A stretch of 64,000 nt of DNA from Allodiplogaster sudhausi. Taxonomy: Eukaryota; Nematoda; Chromadorea; Rhabditida; Diplogasteridae. The translations under genes and the position numbers were made by a program. Shown piece by piece: positions 24,044-35,095 of this stretch. Every line of letters begins with the position of its first letter. The stretch's first letter is position 1. A model generated the notes under the pieces. That model saw only the letters and a list, made by a program, of their open reading frames with translations, was not told the origin of the DNA and made no database searches. The DNA is taken from positions 2,690,001 through 2,754,000 of the forward strand of contig CALZFC010000043.1 of assembly GCA_945643635.1 (NCBI GenBank). The letters are read 5' to 3'.

Positions 24044-26390
24044 TCCATATGTACACACAGAAAAAAATGTTATGCACAAAAAATGTTATGGAAAAATGTT
24101 CCGTGGAGATGTTACGCTGAGAAAAACATTTGATGTTTTTGCACGGGTGAGCGTCGCCTTATCTTAAGAAAAAAAACATAACATTTTTTGTATATACCTG
24201 GATGATACGTGGAGCGCTACATTTGGGCATGCACAAAAATGTTACGTTTGGCCGGAAAGGCCGCCGAGCGTAGGGAGTGAGCCACCTCCAAAGAGCGAAG
24301 TGGCAATCACGTCCGATCCGGCAAGTTAAGCAACGTCGAGCGGCGACTCTTATCGTTAGGGGTTCAAACCCACATGTGGTCAACGTTTTCCCAACATGCT
24401 TTGCGCGTTTTATTTTACATAAAACCTACAGTACCCAGTACAATTTTGGGAGAGACAGCATAGAACACTCTCTCACTCTCTCTCTCTGCCTCCCAATTCT
24501 CTCTCTTTCTCTTTATAAGTGAATAATGTTCGTGACGTCAGGAATTGGCCGTGTGGTAAAAGTTGGATCCCTCGCTTTTGTGCGTGTAATCATGTACCAG
24601 GACAGCTCTCTCGCTGTTGATGTGAACACTACAAAGAGATCGAATATACATATACAACACTCTTTTCCTCTCTCTCTAATTATCTCTATCTCTCGCGCAC
24701 CACTCTCTCTCTTTGAAAAAAATTGCATATTTATGTATTCATTACAGCATGTACAACTCAATTAATCTTTTTGGCACGCCGCCAAAATTTGTGAGTTTTG
24801 TGTTTCTTTTGCTGTGAACACTATAAAGAGACCGAAAGGTGACTCTCTCTCTCTCTATGTCATTACATTCTGCCCAGAAAGGCGGTTCTAATGAGGTACA
24901 GAGAGATGCGGATAAGTAACGTTGAGCGGTTTGATTACAAGCACAAAAGCGAGGGATCCAACTTTTGCCACACGGCCAACTCCTGGCATCATGCCGGAGG
25001 GTGTACATACATGCAGCCAAACACATAAAACAACATTAGATATATACACTTATGTCACTATTCTCCACTCTCTCTCTATTTCTCTCTCTTCCTCTCGCAT
25101 TCCTCTGTCTCTGCGCAAAAATTTGCATAATTTCGTGTCCATTGAACGCATGAACAACTCAGTTAAAGTTGCTTGGCACAATGCCAACATTTGCGCATTT
25201 CAGCGTTTCTTTCCATTTAAACACATTAAACCACATACAAAGAGACGGAAAGTTGATTCTCTCTCTATACCAATAATTTGTACAAAGTGAGAGCTTTGTA
25301 ATGCGCTACAGAGAGTTGTGTATAATTCACGTTAAGCATTTTGACATACACTTACAAGTACACGGCTAAGTCCTGAAATAGCCTGTTCACCTAGAAAGAA
25401 AGAGAGAGAGAGAGAGACAGAGAGAGAGACGGCATAGAGAGAGACAAAGAGAGAGAGACCCCGGACTACCCTCATTACTCTCTCTCGCACCGTTTTTGTT
25501 ATGTTATTGTTATCCGATAGTATCTGTTCGGTTGTTTCAAGCAGCTATGAATTTGCTGTCTGTTAGTCCTGCCGGAGGGTGACGATTGGTCCTTTGCTTC
25601 TGCCTTAGGATATTCACTCTCATCAATGCGGAAGAGTAAATTATGCGCATCGTTCTCTCTGTCTCTCTGTCTCTTTTACTCTGTCTCATTCCATTCTCTT
25701 CTCAACGTTCTCTTTTTGCGCCGCCCTTTTCATCTGGATTAGTTCTTCAACATTCAGATCGCGTGGCGGGTAGTGGGGAGGCTGTGGCTTGGGTGCGGGG
25801 TGCGCGGGGCTGTGGTTCGGGTTCGGGCGGGAGCAAAAATCTCAGTTATATTTCCAGATACAACGACGACGACGCCAACACGACTCTACAAAGCAGGTTA
25901 GCCAGTTTTTCAACTTTTGCGGTTTTTGTTTTACTTGTTGGATAACGATATGTATGCTTTAAGCTTATTTTCGGACTTTTCTAATTTATTTGAATGTTTT
26001 TCAAGCATTTTTCATTTTATATGGCCATGCGGGTGGCTTTTGCTGCTCTCACTTTCTTAAGCATATTTTGTTTAGTGTAATAAAGGGTTTTGTATAATAT
26101 ATATGCTTAAAAGTATAATAAATATGTCTAAATCCCAGTGTATCCAGCTGCATTTTATCAGCGAGCAGACATAAAGATGTGAAGGTGGCGTGGCTTAAGA
26201 CTCGGAGCGGCCGCAGCGGGCAAACGTAACATTTTTGTTAAACCCTGCATGTTACGCCGCGCGTAACATTTCGGGTTGCGCTTTAAATGTAACGTCCAGA
26301 GCTACATGAGATGTTCCGGAGCATTTCAACTACATTATTGTTATGTTCCAATGTTACGCTCCACGTAACATCCTGCTCTGTGTGTACATG
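24044..26390. mobile_element. Composite repeat element with short inverted ends and 5S-like segments
   Basis: Both ends carry a matching inverted stretch (ATGTACACACAG near 24047, its complement near 26375-26388). Both end regions also contain several TGTTACG/CGTAACA motifs in opposite orientation. Inside are diverged tandem copies of a unit of about 400 bp (24690-24915 against 25085-25330) separated by CT tracts, and an inverted pair of about 55 bp (24530-24590 against 24933-24990). No long open frame or transposase is present, so this looks like a non-autonomous or compound element that landed between the receptor genes. I found no clear target-site duplication. Confidence 0.55.
24300..24380 (+). 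repeat. 5S rRNA-like fragment plus B-box-like motif (SINE3-like)
   Basis: 24309-24340 closely matches the internal region of eukaryotic 5S rRNA (CGTCCGATC, then GGCAAGTTAAGCAACGT). About 20 nt further on is GGGGTTCAAACCC, which resembles the B box of tRNA-type RNA polymerase III promoters. The normal 5S continuation is missing, so this is not a functional 5S gene. A 5S-derived short interspersed element is the likeliest source. A degenerate related copy is visible near 24910-24935. Confidence 0.6.
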
Positions 26391-27276
26391 ACATATGTAT
26401 GTACGTATACGAGTATGTATGCTTGCATTACTTTATGAAAACTCTGTTCAGAAGTATATATATTCTTTCTTGAATACGCTACGTACTTTGAGTAAGACAG
26501 GAGCCGAACTATCTTCTTTTCTTTACATGACATTCGGATGAAAACAAGCTTGAGATGAAGAGAGAAGCGTAGAGACAAGCGGGGGTTATCAAGAAGACTT
26601 CTTGCTGAACACGACCGACGCCTTTCGTCCTTCTCTGCTAGCATTTTGAATAACACCTGAATCGTCCATATTTTCAAGTAGTTCAGATTAGCAAAAGCTC
26701 TTTCGAATAAGAGATTGCCTCGACGGTAAAGATACCTTCGACTACAAATTTGATGGATACATCGACACTTGAAAATAGAAAACCGAAGAGCTTCAGTGGC
26801 AATCCTCGTGAAATGCGCACTTGAGAGAATGTCCAATTAGTTGCAATAGATTGTGTGTGCTTATGTATTGTTAGATCGACAAAGATATGCTAGAAAAGAG
26901 GAAGCGCTGGCCACTTGTGACAGACTGTGCTTATGTTAGCATAGGCAATAGGGAGGATGAAATTTCTATTCGTAGAACCCATCTCGCTATAGCTTTGCCT
27001 ACGGTTCAGGTTGTTGTCAGAGACAGCAATTGCATAGTCAGTGGGCATGAAATAGCTGAGTTTTTTTCTTGAGATTACTGGTCACAAGCTGCCATTTGTG
27101 TGTCTCAGTTCAAGGCTCTTGCATTTCTCAAAGTTTCAGGCCAATCTTCGTTGCGCACTTTCATCTCTGCATCACAGCAGTGCTAGTCCAGCATAAGCCT
27201 GCCCCTGACTTTTCGTGCTTTTCCCTAGGTTTGCATGCAAATGAAGTACCTCTTTGAATGATTTCGCCTTCCAGGG
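26391..27276. other. Intergenic DNA upstream of receptor copy B
   Basis: No gene supported. A 160-codon open frame on the minus strand (26354-26836) has no recognisable domain. It overlaps the stretch that resembles the upstream flank of receptor copy A, so I treat it as chance. Confidence 0.5.
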
Positions 27277-29265
27277 ATGTCTCTTCCGTTGACAGTGATC
27301 GTAGAAATAGCTAACTTGCCCTTTTTCACCGTGATTCTCGTGATGTACACGGTCGCCCTGGCTGCCCTCCACAAGCTGCACTTCAACTGCAAGTTGGCAA
27401 GCCACGAGTCTTTGCAACATTGTCAAGCCCTCCTTGATGTTCTGAACAAATGTCAACATTTAATCATAAGATATGAATGCACATAACATGCACATAACTG
27501 CTTGATATATGAAGATGTATGTACATACACGGACATATCTCAAAAATACAAACGATTTGACGCAAAAAGCTTGGTAGAACGAGTATTGTTATATTGTCTG
27601 TGTTTCAATAATGTTCTTTTGCTTTGAGAGCGATGCTCTTCGCGTGGCTCTTCTCCTATTACATCATAATCGGAACCCACGTCCTCTATGTTGTCTGGCG
27701 TTTCCTCACCGATAATCTTCTGATCGACACGCGGTTGAATCCACGTCTGTTGCTTTCTATTTGAGGCGGTTTAGGTGCATGACAATTGAAAGGTGTTCTT
27801 TTCAGCAGAACAAGTGTACTTCCTAGTTGTGCATTTCTTCGGTTATCCAATGTCCTCAATGGCGGAATTCTTTGTGATGATTGAACGTCTTCTGGCCATT
27901 CAAAATCCAAGGGACTACTCCCACAAGCCTTTTCTTGTTGTCTTCGCCTAGCTAATATCTGTAAGATGAAAAGAAGAGTTCTCAATTCATATTTGGCCGG
28001 GCTTGATTCTGATGATTTAGATAGCGGTTGGAGTGGTCGTCAGCTTCCTTTATCACGGCTGCCAGAACAACTTTTCTTGTCTTTAGAATCGTACAATTAT
28101 GCAAGCAGTTGAAATTGCCCTTTTAGTGCGAGATTTCGTTCCTGCGCTTCCGATAACAATACTCGAAAATCTGTTGGACTTCTCAATGATTCTGGTAGGT
28201 TTACTTTTTCTACTTAAACACATATTCATGAACATTTCGCATACTATTTAATGTTATCGAAAATATAGTATTTATATTTCCGTATGTGAATCGCTTCGTC
28301 CATGTCTACAGCCGCCGTCGATATAATAAATTTAGCGTTGATATAGGCCTTTCTGCTCGCTATCAGGTTTGTCTGAGAAACGAAGTAAATAGAAAGGGGC
28401 CAGAATCGTCTTGGTTTTTTTTTATGAAGAAGAGACGATATTCCGCGACAAGAATCACTGTTTTCCTTTCCCGCATTTGAATGTACCTCGAGTGCATAAA
28501 AAGCTTCCAATTGTAGAGAAGTTGAAAGTAGCCAGATTCAAATGCAAATTATTTGTATGAGGTCTGTGAGAAAAGTGAAGGAATTGACATAAACACTTAG
28601 AACCACAACATTTTATCAACGTTTCTCAGATTGGTTGGAAACGTGGTATTTTATATATTCGTGGGTAAAAGAAAAGGTTTTGTTTTAGACAAGAGAAGTA
28701 TTCGAGTTGAGCGCTGCGATTCATCCTGTTTCGATCGTTAGTCTCGTCATGAAATGCTTGGCTTTTTCTGCCAGCTATGCTTATATCTTCGGCAATTACA
28801 CCTACAACACGATTATCTTCATGAGTTGGACTGTTAGTCAACTACATTTTTTTCTTATTTCTCCAACCTTTAGCATTTCCAAGAAAAGCCGGGTAATATC
28901 AAGGCTTCAGAACTTCTTACTCTTCCCATTTTTTTTATAATGTATTGCAAATAGGAAAAACCTTATTAACTCCGAGGACCATAGTCTACGTTTTCCCTCG
29001 AAATTTGATTAAAGTTTACCTTTTATTTTTCTAATAATCTATGGCACGTAGGAAAGTACAAGAGTGTAATATATGAATGTATTAGATGCAGTCGTGCAAC
29101 TGCGTGTTGTGCATGCTTCTGCTTCTCGCCCGTTATCGTCTTCTGCGTGAGAAGCTGGTCGAGATCTTCCTCCCTCAACGATTCATCCGAGTAACACACA
29201 AGAAGATCAGTCTTGAAGAACAATCTCGAATCTACTTCGAGCGATTCGATGCGGAGTGGAAATGA
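27277..29265 (+). pseudogene. Sre-family chemoreceptor (copy B), probably a pseudogene
   Basis: Segments equivalent to copy A: 27277-27392, 27629-27744, 27806-27960, 28021-28078, 28127-28194, 28286-28366, 28689-28832, 29086-29265. The family marks are kept (ERLLAIQNPRDY, RYNKFS...LSARYQ, C-terminal YFERFDAEWK). Two defects are visible. A TAG at 27949-27951 stands where copy A has a TGG tryptophan codon, and the acceptor before 28286 reads AT where copy A has AG. The GT donor of copy A's fourth exon is GC here, although a later GT at 28079 keeps phase with a 48-nt intron. Exon lengths are otherwise almost identical to copy A, showing a direct duplication. It could also be an allele or carry a sequencing error, but two separate lesions favour a decayed gene. 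Confidence 0.7.
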
Positions 29266-30836
29266 TCAATGAGCCTGCTGTAAAGCTTTCAGAATTATTA
29301 TGTTTTAGGAAAAGCATTCGTAATCATCCCTTATTAACATTAGTACGACACAGATTTCTTCTTAGCATTAGAGTGATTTATTGCGGTGAGCACTACGTAT
29401 TCTATATATGTATTTACATACACAAATATGCAGTGCTGACGACAACAACCATTTTACGATGCCGATCCATCAAGACACTCTTTGCAAGAAAACACATGAA
29501 TTATCATTTCTCTGCTTAGCGCAGACTACGGACAAAAAAGTGTGTTTGTGATCAAATGCGATATCCAGAATATAAAAATGACCACGCGGGGGAATTATAA
29601 TGTTCTTCAAGCTTTCAGTTTCCACTTCTCTTTTATCGCATTGAAGTCTTCGTTGACGAAAGAGACCTCGGATGTTTTTGAGAAAGGAAAAGGGCAATCT
29701 GCTTGAGAAACGACTGAACTTTTGCCATGCCGGAAGCGGTGTTTTGAAGTCAAAATCAGAGGAATGATAGCGTGTCATACATAGAGAAAAAGTGGCATAA
29801 AGAGAAGGATAGACAGGAAAGAAGCAAAAGAGAGAGACAGAAAGGATGCTGAGATATAGAGAGAGACAGGGAGAGACTAGCTCGGAGCTCGGACTCACTC
29901 CACGACCGACCTGTCCCTTCTTAACCCCTTTTACCCAACCTTTAGAACGTGAGAAAGGCTAGGAAAGTAAAAAAGAACGATTTATTACTGAGGAAAGAAA
30001 GGAAACGAAAGCAAACAAATTATAAATACAGAGCAAGTCAATACAACCCCCAAGCACTCACTTATACTCGGTCCTTGATGCCGATGTCCTTGTCGCTGTC
30101 GTCACCCCTGACGTCCTTCTCGCCGCTACAGACGAGTCCCTTCCTGCCGCTAACCACGCGGCCTCCACTCCACTCGCCTCGCTCACCACTGGGCTCCGGC
30201 CCCTGCCGCAACACTACCCGCAGTCGCCGCTGCCGCTTCCCAACCGGGGCCTCCCTGGCACTCACTATCCAACCGGCTCTACCCTCCTTGCCGGGTCAAA
30301 AGGGCGAGAGGGGAGAAAGGGCTAACTGCTCTACTCCCCAAAGGCTATCACACCTAATGCCAGCACTGGCACACATACAAGTACACGTGGCAAACCAAAT
30401 ACAATAAACACGATCACTATAACTACACAAGGGGGAAACAACTATACAGTACACACTACAATGGGGACAGGGAAGGGACTTGGGAAGAAGAGGAAGAAGA
30501 ACAAGAGAGAGGTGGGAAGGACCTCTCTCTACACCTCTCCTGCTCGCTCCGCTTTCTCTTCTCTTCTCGTTATCATATGCGCTGTCAAATAGAGATCTAT
30601 CTTTTATTTATTCTGATTTAAAAGAATTTTTTACCTTTATAATAAAAAGAAAAAGCCTCCTCCCGTGCCTAAGGTGGCGGTCAAGAAGGGTGCCAAAACA
30701 CCCGTCGTGAAGAGCACCGTCCCGCTTCTGCTGGGGAGAAGGTTAGGGAAAAGAAGGCGGAGGAAAAGAAGGTGGAATTGAACAAGAGAAGAAAGAGACA
30801 GCGAAGGAATAAGGGGGAGAAGAACGTAGAGATATG
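29266..30836. other. Intergenic DNA, nothing assignable
   Basis: Contains a GA-rich stretch (29780-29880) and a GC-rich block (30090-30320) open on both strands. Near 30650-30830 there is a Lys/Arg-rich open segment on the plus strand that runs into the left arm of the palindrome. No domain or consistent exon chain was found. Confidence 0.5.
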
Positions 30837-31959
30837 TACAGTCCCACACAGGATCTTGGTACCAAGGAGGGATCGGATGCATCGGAGGGATCCAAATGCA
30901 TCCTCGTCATTAACTATTGTTCAAGGGAAAATAAAAATATTTTAAATGGTTCATTAGGTTGCTTATAGAGAGCGGATGCTACTGTTAAAAAATCGATAAT
31001 TTCTTATCATTTAATAAGAAGTTATCAGTTTTTGGTTATAAAAAATTTCATTTTTAATGTTTTTCAAAGAAATTTCTCCTGTACCATTATTTTGTCTCTA
31101 CCCACATCCCCAAATAATAAAAGTAGAGATTTTATCATTGATAACGGAAATCGATAAATCAGACTTTATCATGCATGTTCATATGATGTAAAGGTTCGCC
31201 TTAGAATTCTGAATCTAATTATGTAATCAGTTTTCAACAGCATGTGCCGGTTAACAACACATTTTTGATTGTGTGTACTTTGCAAGTCTTACTTCAGAAA
31301 GAGGGCAGGGAGGCCTCGCAGGCCGAGGGGGCGGGGCCTAACCCTTTTTTTCTCTGCCTGTGCTATTTTGCTACCTCAAACTTGGGTAATTAAACCGAAG
31401 GCAAAAGAGCGCGCCCTAAATTTCTGAGTTTCAATGCTAATGCAGCAACCTAGATTTGGACCCATCATACCGGGCCAAAATTTTGACAAGGACCGCCAAT
31501 GGGGAATCCTGAAGAAAGACTTGCAAAGTACACACAATCAAAAATGTGTTGTTAACCGGCACTTGCTGTTGAAAAAATTAGATTCAGAATTGTAAGGCGA
31601 ACCTTTACATCATATGAACATGCATGATAAAGTCTGATTTATCGATTTCCGTTATCAATGATAAAATCTCTACTTTTATTATTTGGGGATGTGGGTAGAG
31701 ACAAAATAATGATACAGGAGAAATTTCTTTGAAAAACATTAAAAATGAAATTTTTTATAACCAAAAACTGATAACTTCTTATCAAATGATAAGAAATTAT
31801 CGATTTTTTAACAGTAGCATCCGCTCTCTATGAGCAACCTAATGTACCATTTAAAATATTTTTATTTTCCCTTGAACAATAGTTATTAACGAGGATGTAT
31901 TTGGATCCCTCCGATGCATCCGATCCCTCCTTGGTACCAAGATCCTGGGCTGGACTGTA
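30837..31959. repeat. Giant inverted repeat (palindrome), arms about 455 bp
   Basis: The left arm (about 30837-31298) and right arm (about 31506-31959) are reverse complements with only scattered mismatches, and are separated by a spacer of about 205 bp. Both arms include a short frame starting with a MxLDPSDASDPS peptide read toward the outside. The flanks diverge beyond 30837 and 31959. The structure could be a foldback transposon or the product of an inverted duplication. I see no terminal motif or target duplication that decides between these. Confidence 0.85.
31375..31396 (-). ncRNA. Exact SL1 spliced-leader sequence (SL1 RNA-like locus or relic)
   Basis: Read on the minus strand, these 22 bases are identical to the canonical nematode SL1 leader, starting GGTTTAATTACCC and ending GTTTGAG. 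It is followed by GTA, as in SL RNA genes where the leader ends at a splice donor. The next 100 nt contain a small GGCCT-GCG-AGGCC stem but no clear Sm site of the AATTTTTGG kind, so a functional SL RNA gene is doubtful. It sits in the spacer of the palindrome. Alternatives are an SL RNA pseudogene, or the 5' end of a trans-spliced mRNA copied back into DNA. Confidence 0.65.
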
Positions 31960-32206
31960 TGTAGAAGAGAAGAAGTTAGAAGAGAAGGATGAGGCAGAGC
32001 AGAAGGAAGAGAAAGGGGAGGAGAAAGAGGAGAAGGGACAAGAAAAGGAGGAGAAGGACATGAAAGACGGAAAGGATTTGAAGGAACCGAAGAATTCTGA
32101 GAAGGAAGAGAAGAAAGAGAAGAGCAAGAATCAAAAGGATGAAAAGGAGGAGAATGGAGACAAAAATGCTTTGGCAACCGTTTTGAGTAGATATCGAAGA
32201 GTATAA
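31895..32206 (+). CDS. Hypothetical Lys/Glu-rich open frame partly inside the palindrome
   Basis: A 103-codon frame starts within the right palindrome arm with MYLDPSDASDPS and then becomes almost pure Lys/Glu/Asp (KEEKGEEKEEKG-type repeats), ending SRYRRV. The composition fits a charged coiled region. No family is recognised. The left arm carries the first ~17 codons but diverges afterwards, so the charged part is unique to the right side. It may be the first exon of a decayed gene or chance. Confidence 0.25.
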   Translation: MYLDPSDASDPSLVPRSWAGLYVEEKKLEEKDEAEQKEEKGEEKEEKGQEKEEKDMKDGKDLKEPKNSEKEEKKEKSKNQKDEKEENGDKNALATVLSRYRRV

Positions 32207-32639
32207 CCGTGGGCATTGGTTTTGTTTTTGTTTCTCTAACAAAATTTTTGGCTCAACACCATTTCCTCAAAAACCGATAAAAGTTACGATTGTTCATGTT
32301 CTCAGATCGCTACCGGGTCTGGTTAGAATGATTGATATATAAAAAAGTGACATATGAACATATACATTTGTATGTACTCTATTGCGCCTTCAAATTCTTT
32401 AATTTTTCTAGTGAGATCGGGACGGCCAAAACTAGTTCTTATGTGTTCCAGATGTCCTCAGGAGAAAACAACAGCCGGCCAGATGTGGGAAATCTTCCGG
32501 CTGAGATGAAAACAACCGAGTGGGAGTGATCCCGCTGTGGGTGGTTGGCCACTTTGCATTCCGAAAACAAATTTATGCCGTATCTATCTAGATTTTTTAG
32601 TGAAGGGAATTTTTTTTTCGTTGAGGGAAAATTGCGATA

Positions 32640-32745
32640 TTCTCCCATTCACCGACCCAGTAATTCACCCACATTTGATCAAGTAGTAAAATCCATATCG
32701 ATTTTACCATCTGACTGAATGTGGGTGAATGGGTGAACTATTATG
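32640..32745. repeat. Short nested palindrome with GGTGAA motifs
   Basis: TTCACCCACATT near 32670 pairs with AATGTGGGTGAA near 32720. Inside it GTAAAATC pairs with GATTTTAC. The outer sequences TTCACCCA and TGGGTGAA also occur as tandem motifs at the ends of the foldback element at 46910-48987. This could be a solo end or a small relative of that element. Confidence 0.5.
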
Positions 32746-32788
32746 CCTCATTAAAGGCTATTATGTTTTGAACAATTAATTGAGATCT

Positions 32789-32919
32789 CAGAATGGCTAC
32801 GCTGCTTGGAGTGGCGATCCGAGTCCTTCTGCTGCCCTCTGCTCTCCATGCCTTCCGCTGGTACCCTCGGGTTGTCTACCGAATTCCCGGCCGCCACTCC
32901 AAGCAGCGTAGCCATTCTG
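32789..32919. repeat. Perfect 27-bp inverted repeat around a possible start codon
   Basis: Arms 32789-32815 and 32893-32919 are exact reverse complements, 77 nt apart. The left arm includes the ATG at 32793. It could be a small inserted repeat or an RNA hairpin at the start of the next gene. Confidence 0.85.
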
Positions 32920-33626
32920 GACCCACGTCAACTACAATGTCTCTTATGTCGTGACAGACAGACAGGCAGCTCGGCATCCGTGTCCGAGGGGATTCGAGAG
33001 AGGTCAGATTCATTTCTGCAGTTTGCTTTTTCTTTTTCTCTGTATTTCCCTGTTTGTTTCCTGCATTCTCTTCCTCTCAGCCATCTTCCCCTCTCCCGAT
33101 TCACTTCCCCGTCTTCGCTTCCCCGACGGTCTCTCGTGCACGACAGCAGCCGAGCGCGTCCACGACAGCGCGTCCCTCTCGTGGCGGCCACTCCCGACCG
33201 AGGCGCGTCTCTTTCAAGCAATCTTATTCTCTCCACATTTGTCTCGTTGCTAGAAGAGAGCGGCAGAACGTCGAAACTTCAAGTGGGTCCGATCTCGAGA
33301 GGGCCGTGGCGGAAACGGTGGAAGAAAGTTCGAAAGCGCAAGGATCGAAGACGACCCCTGGCTCCCGGAGGAACCCGCAGGCACACAAGTATGCCCAGTC
33401 CTTCTAGGAAACATTTCTACAATGTCCATCTCTTTAGTTTACTAAAAATATATTTACAAATTGTCCATAAAATGTCATATTTTAGGAGCGGATGCGTCCA
33501 GTCTTCACGAAACTTGCAACAGGCCAGGCCGGCTTCACCGCCCCCGCAGACTGGGCTGCGCCCCACGGCACACCCGTCTGCTGCATGACCAAGCTGCCAT
33601 GGCAGTGGATGGCGACCCCTCTCTAA
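32793..33626 (+). CDS. Uncertain small multi-exon gene, possibly secreted
   Basis: The splice model 32793-32870, 32958-33002, 33081-33206, 33254-33388, 33486-33626 is phase 0 throughout and would give about 174 aa. It starts with a hydrophobic MATLLGVAIRVLLLPSALHA segment that resembles a signal peptide and ends in QAGFTAPADW...MATPL. The first donor (CGG|GTTGTC) is weak. The same last three introns also keep a second frame open in phase 2, from LEWRSESFCC onward to a stop after TAHPSAA. I cannot tell which frame is used. No family is recognised in either. The exons are GC-richer than the flanks, which is why I believe something is coded here. Confidence 0.35.
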
Positions 33627-33932
33627 TTCCATCTTCTCTATGGCCTACTGATTCTTTCCTCGCACGGACATTTTGTAATCAGCACAACTAGGGCAGAGTG
33701 ACTTCATTTTTTTTAAACCTTAATTTTACTTAAAGCTTCAAAGTTATACACATCTGTATGGCTTATAGTTAGCCTTTTGTCGGTAGATTCCGTTAAAAAG
33801 ATTAAAATAGTGAGTTTCTATCAAACGTTAGCATGAAGTATGAGCAAGCCTAGATCACCGGATGCAAGAGACACGTCTTTCATACTGGTCATGGAAGTGA
33901 AATGGGGGGGAGCAATATGGCAAGGGCCTCTT

Positions 33933-34362
33933 CTAGTGATGTCCGTCGTGGTGCTGCTCATGGTGGTGGTGGTCATGGTGATGAGGAGGCTCGTAGTGCT
34001 GGTGGTGGTGCGGGTCGTGGTGGACGTGTTGGTCGTGATGGTGGTGCTCCGCTCCGTGGACTACGTTGTGCACCTGTAAGCGGACATTAACATTGATACG
34101 ATTCCCTCATAAGTCTCAAAAGATATTCTAGTTTGAAAAGGTAGTGACAAGAACGTACGAATTGCCCAAGTCCGGTGTGGTGATGGTGTTGTTCGGGGTG
34201 GTGGTGGTGCTGCTCGTGGTGGTGTTGATCGTGGTGATGGTGATGGTCGCCGTGGTGATGCTAAATATTTAAAAAAATTAATAAAATGAATAGAAATATC
34301 GTTCAAAGAACGCCTCATGTGAAAAAGTTATTGACATCGAATGCGGAACTAACATGGCTCAT
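33933..34362 (-). CDS. Histidine-rich small protein 1
   Basis: Three exons on the minus strand: 34354-34362, 34159-34260, 33933-34073; 83 aa, of which 44 are His. The first exon is only three codons (Met-Ser-His) and ends at a GTTAGT donor; all introns are phase 0. Runs of HHH/HHHH alternate with DQ, EQ and PEQ, joined by a GLGQF-VHNVVHG linker at the second intron. No signal peptide or membrane segment is seen, so a soluble cytosolic protein is likely. Such His runs bind Ni, Zn, Cu or Co well, so metal buffering is the likely role by inference; C. elegans has small His-rich stress-induced proteins of comparable style, though orthology is untested. A paralogue lies 1.2 kb upstream on the same strand. 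Confidence 0.8.
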
Positions 34363-34429
34363 GGCAACGTCGTCTGCTGAGAATGAGAAAGAGGAGAGAG
34401 AAGCTGATATGACTGACACCAACCTCTTC

Positions 34430-34440
34430 CCTATATAGAC
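34430..34440 (-). promoter_or_regulatory. TATA box of His-rich gene 1
   Basis: On the minus strand TCTATATAGGG lies about 70 nt upstream of the ATG at 34362. The paralogue has a TATATATAGAGGG-like element at nearly the same distance, which supports a real core promoter. Confidence 0.6.
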
Positions 34441-34859
34441 AGTTGCTGGCCTCTATCAAGACTATTGCAACTCCCACGCCCTTTCCTCTTTCTCTCTCTC
34501 TTTATCACGCTCTCTTTATATCTCCTTTCATCTCTCTTTCTCTTTGTCACCCCGTCTCTCTCTCTCTGCCTCTCTCTCTCTCTCTCATCTTTTACAGTCA
34601 CATGACAACAATTTCCTTATCACTCTATGCATGGCCAGTTCCGTGAGTCACAAGGCTTTTCAGAAAAGAGTATTTGTTACATTCTGTGGTGACATTTCTC
34701 GATAAACTTTTTTTTTCTTTTTTTTGCCATCTTTACTTTTCGCCAAGCCATCTAAACATTTTCGACACTGAAATTAGTGCCTTACCAAGAACAAAGAACA
34801 GATAAATCATATCCTGGAATTACAACGGACAAATTAGGCTACAACGGATGTTAACTTCG

Positions 34860-35095
34860 TGAATCAACTTCAGCTAGAGGACGCCAGAGAAAACGATCAG
34901 AGCAGAGAATGAGGAGAGAGCAGATAATGAGGAGAGAGCAGATAATGAGGAGAGAGCAGAGTAAGAGTAGAAAGCAGAGAAAGCGGAGAGAGCAGAGAAA
35001 GAGGAGAGTGCAAAGAAAGAGGAGAAAGCGGAGAGAGCAGAGAAAGAGGAGAGAGCAGAGAAAGAGGAGAGAGCAGAGAAGTTGATTCCAGCTGG
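34860..35095. repeat. Purine minisatellite of about 15-bp units
   Basis: Repeats of the kind GAGGAGAGAGCAGAGAA run for about 230 bp between the two His-rich genes. The array keeps long frames open on both strands (Ala-Glu-Lys on one, Phe-Ser-Ala-Leu-Ser on the other). I regard these as artefacts because no start, splice pattern or conserved part goes with them. Confidence 0.75.

Noticed and set aside
24300..24390. Possible tRNA gene because of the GGTTCAAACCC motif
   Set aside because: No acceptor stem or anticodon arm can be formed; the upstream half is 5S-like instead.
26354..26836. 160-codon minus-strand frame
   Set aside because: No domain; it overlaps DNA resembling the non-coding upstream flank of the other receptor copy.
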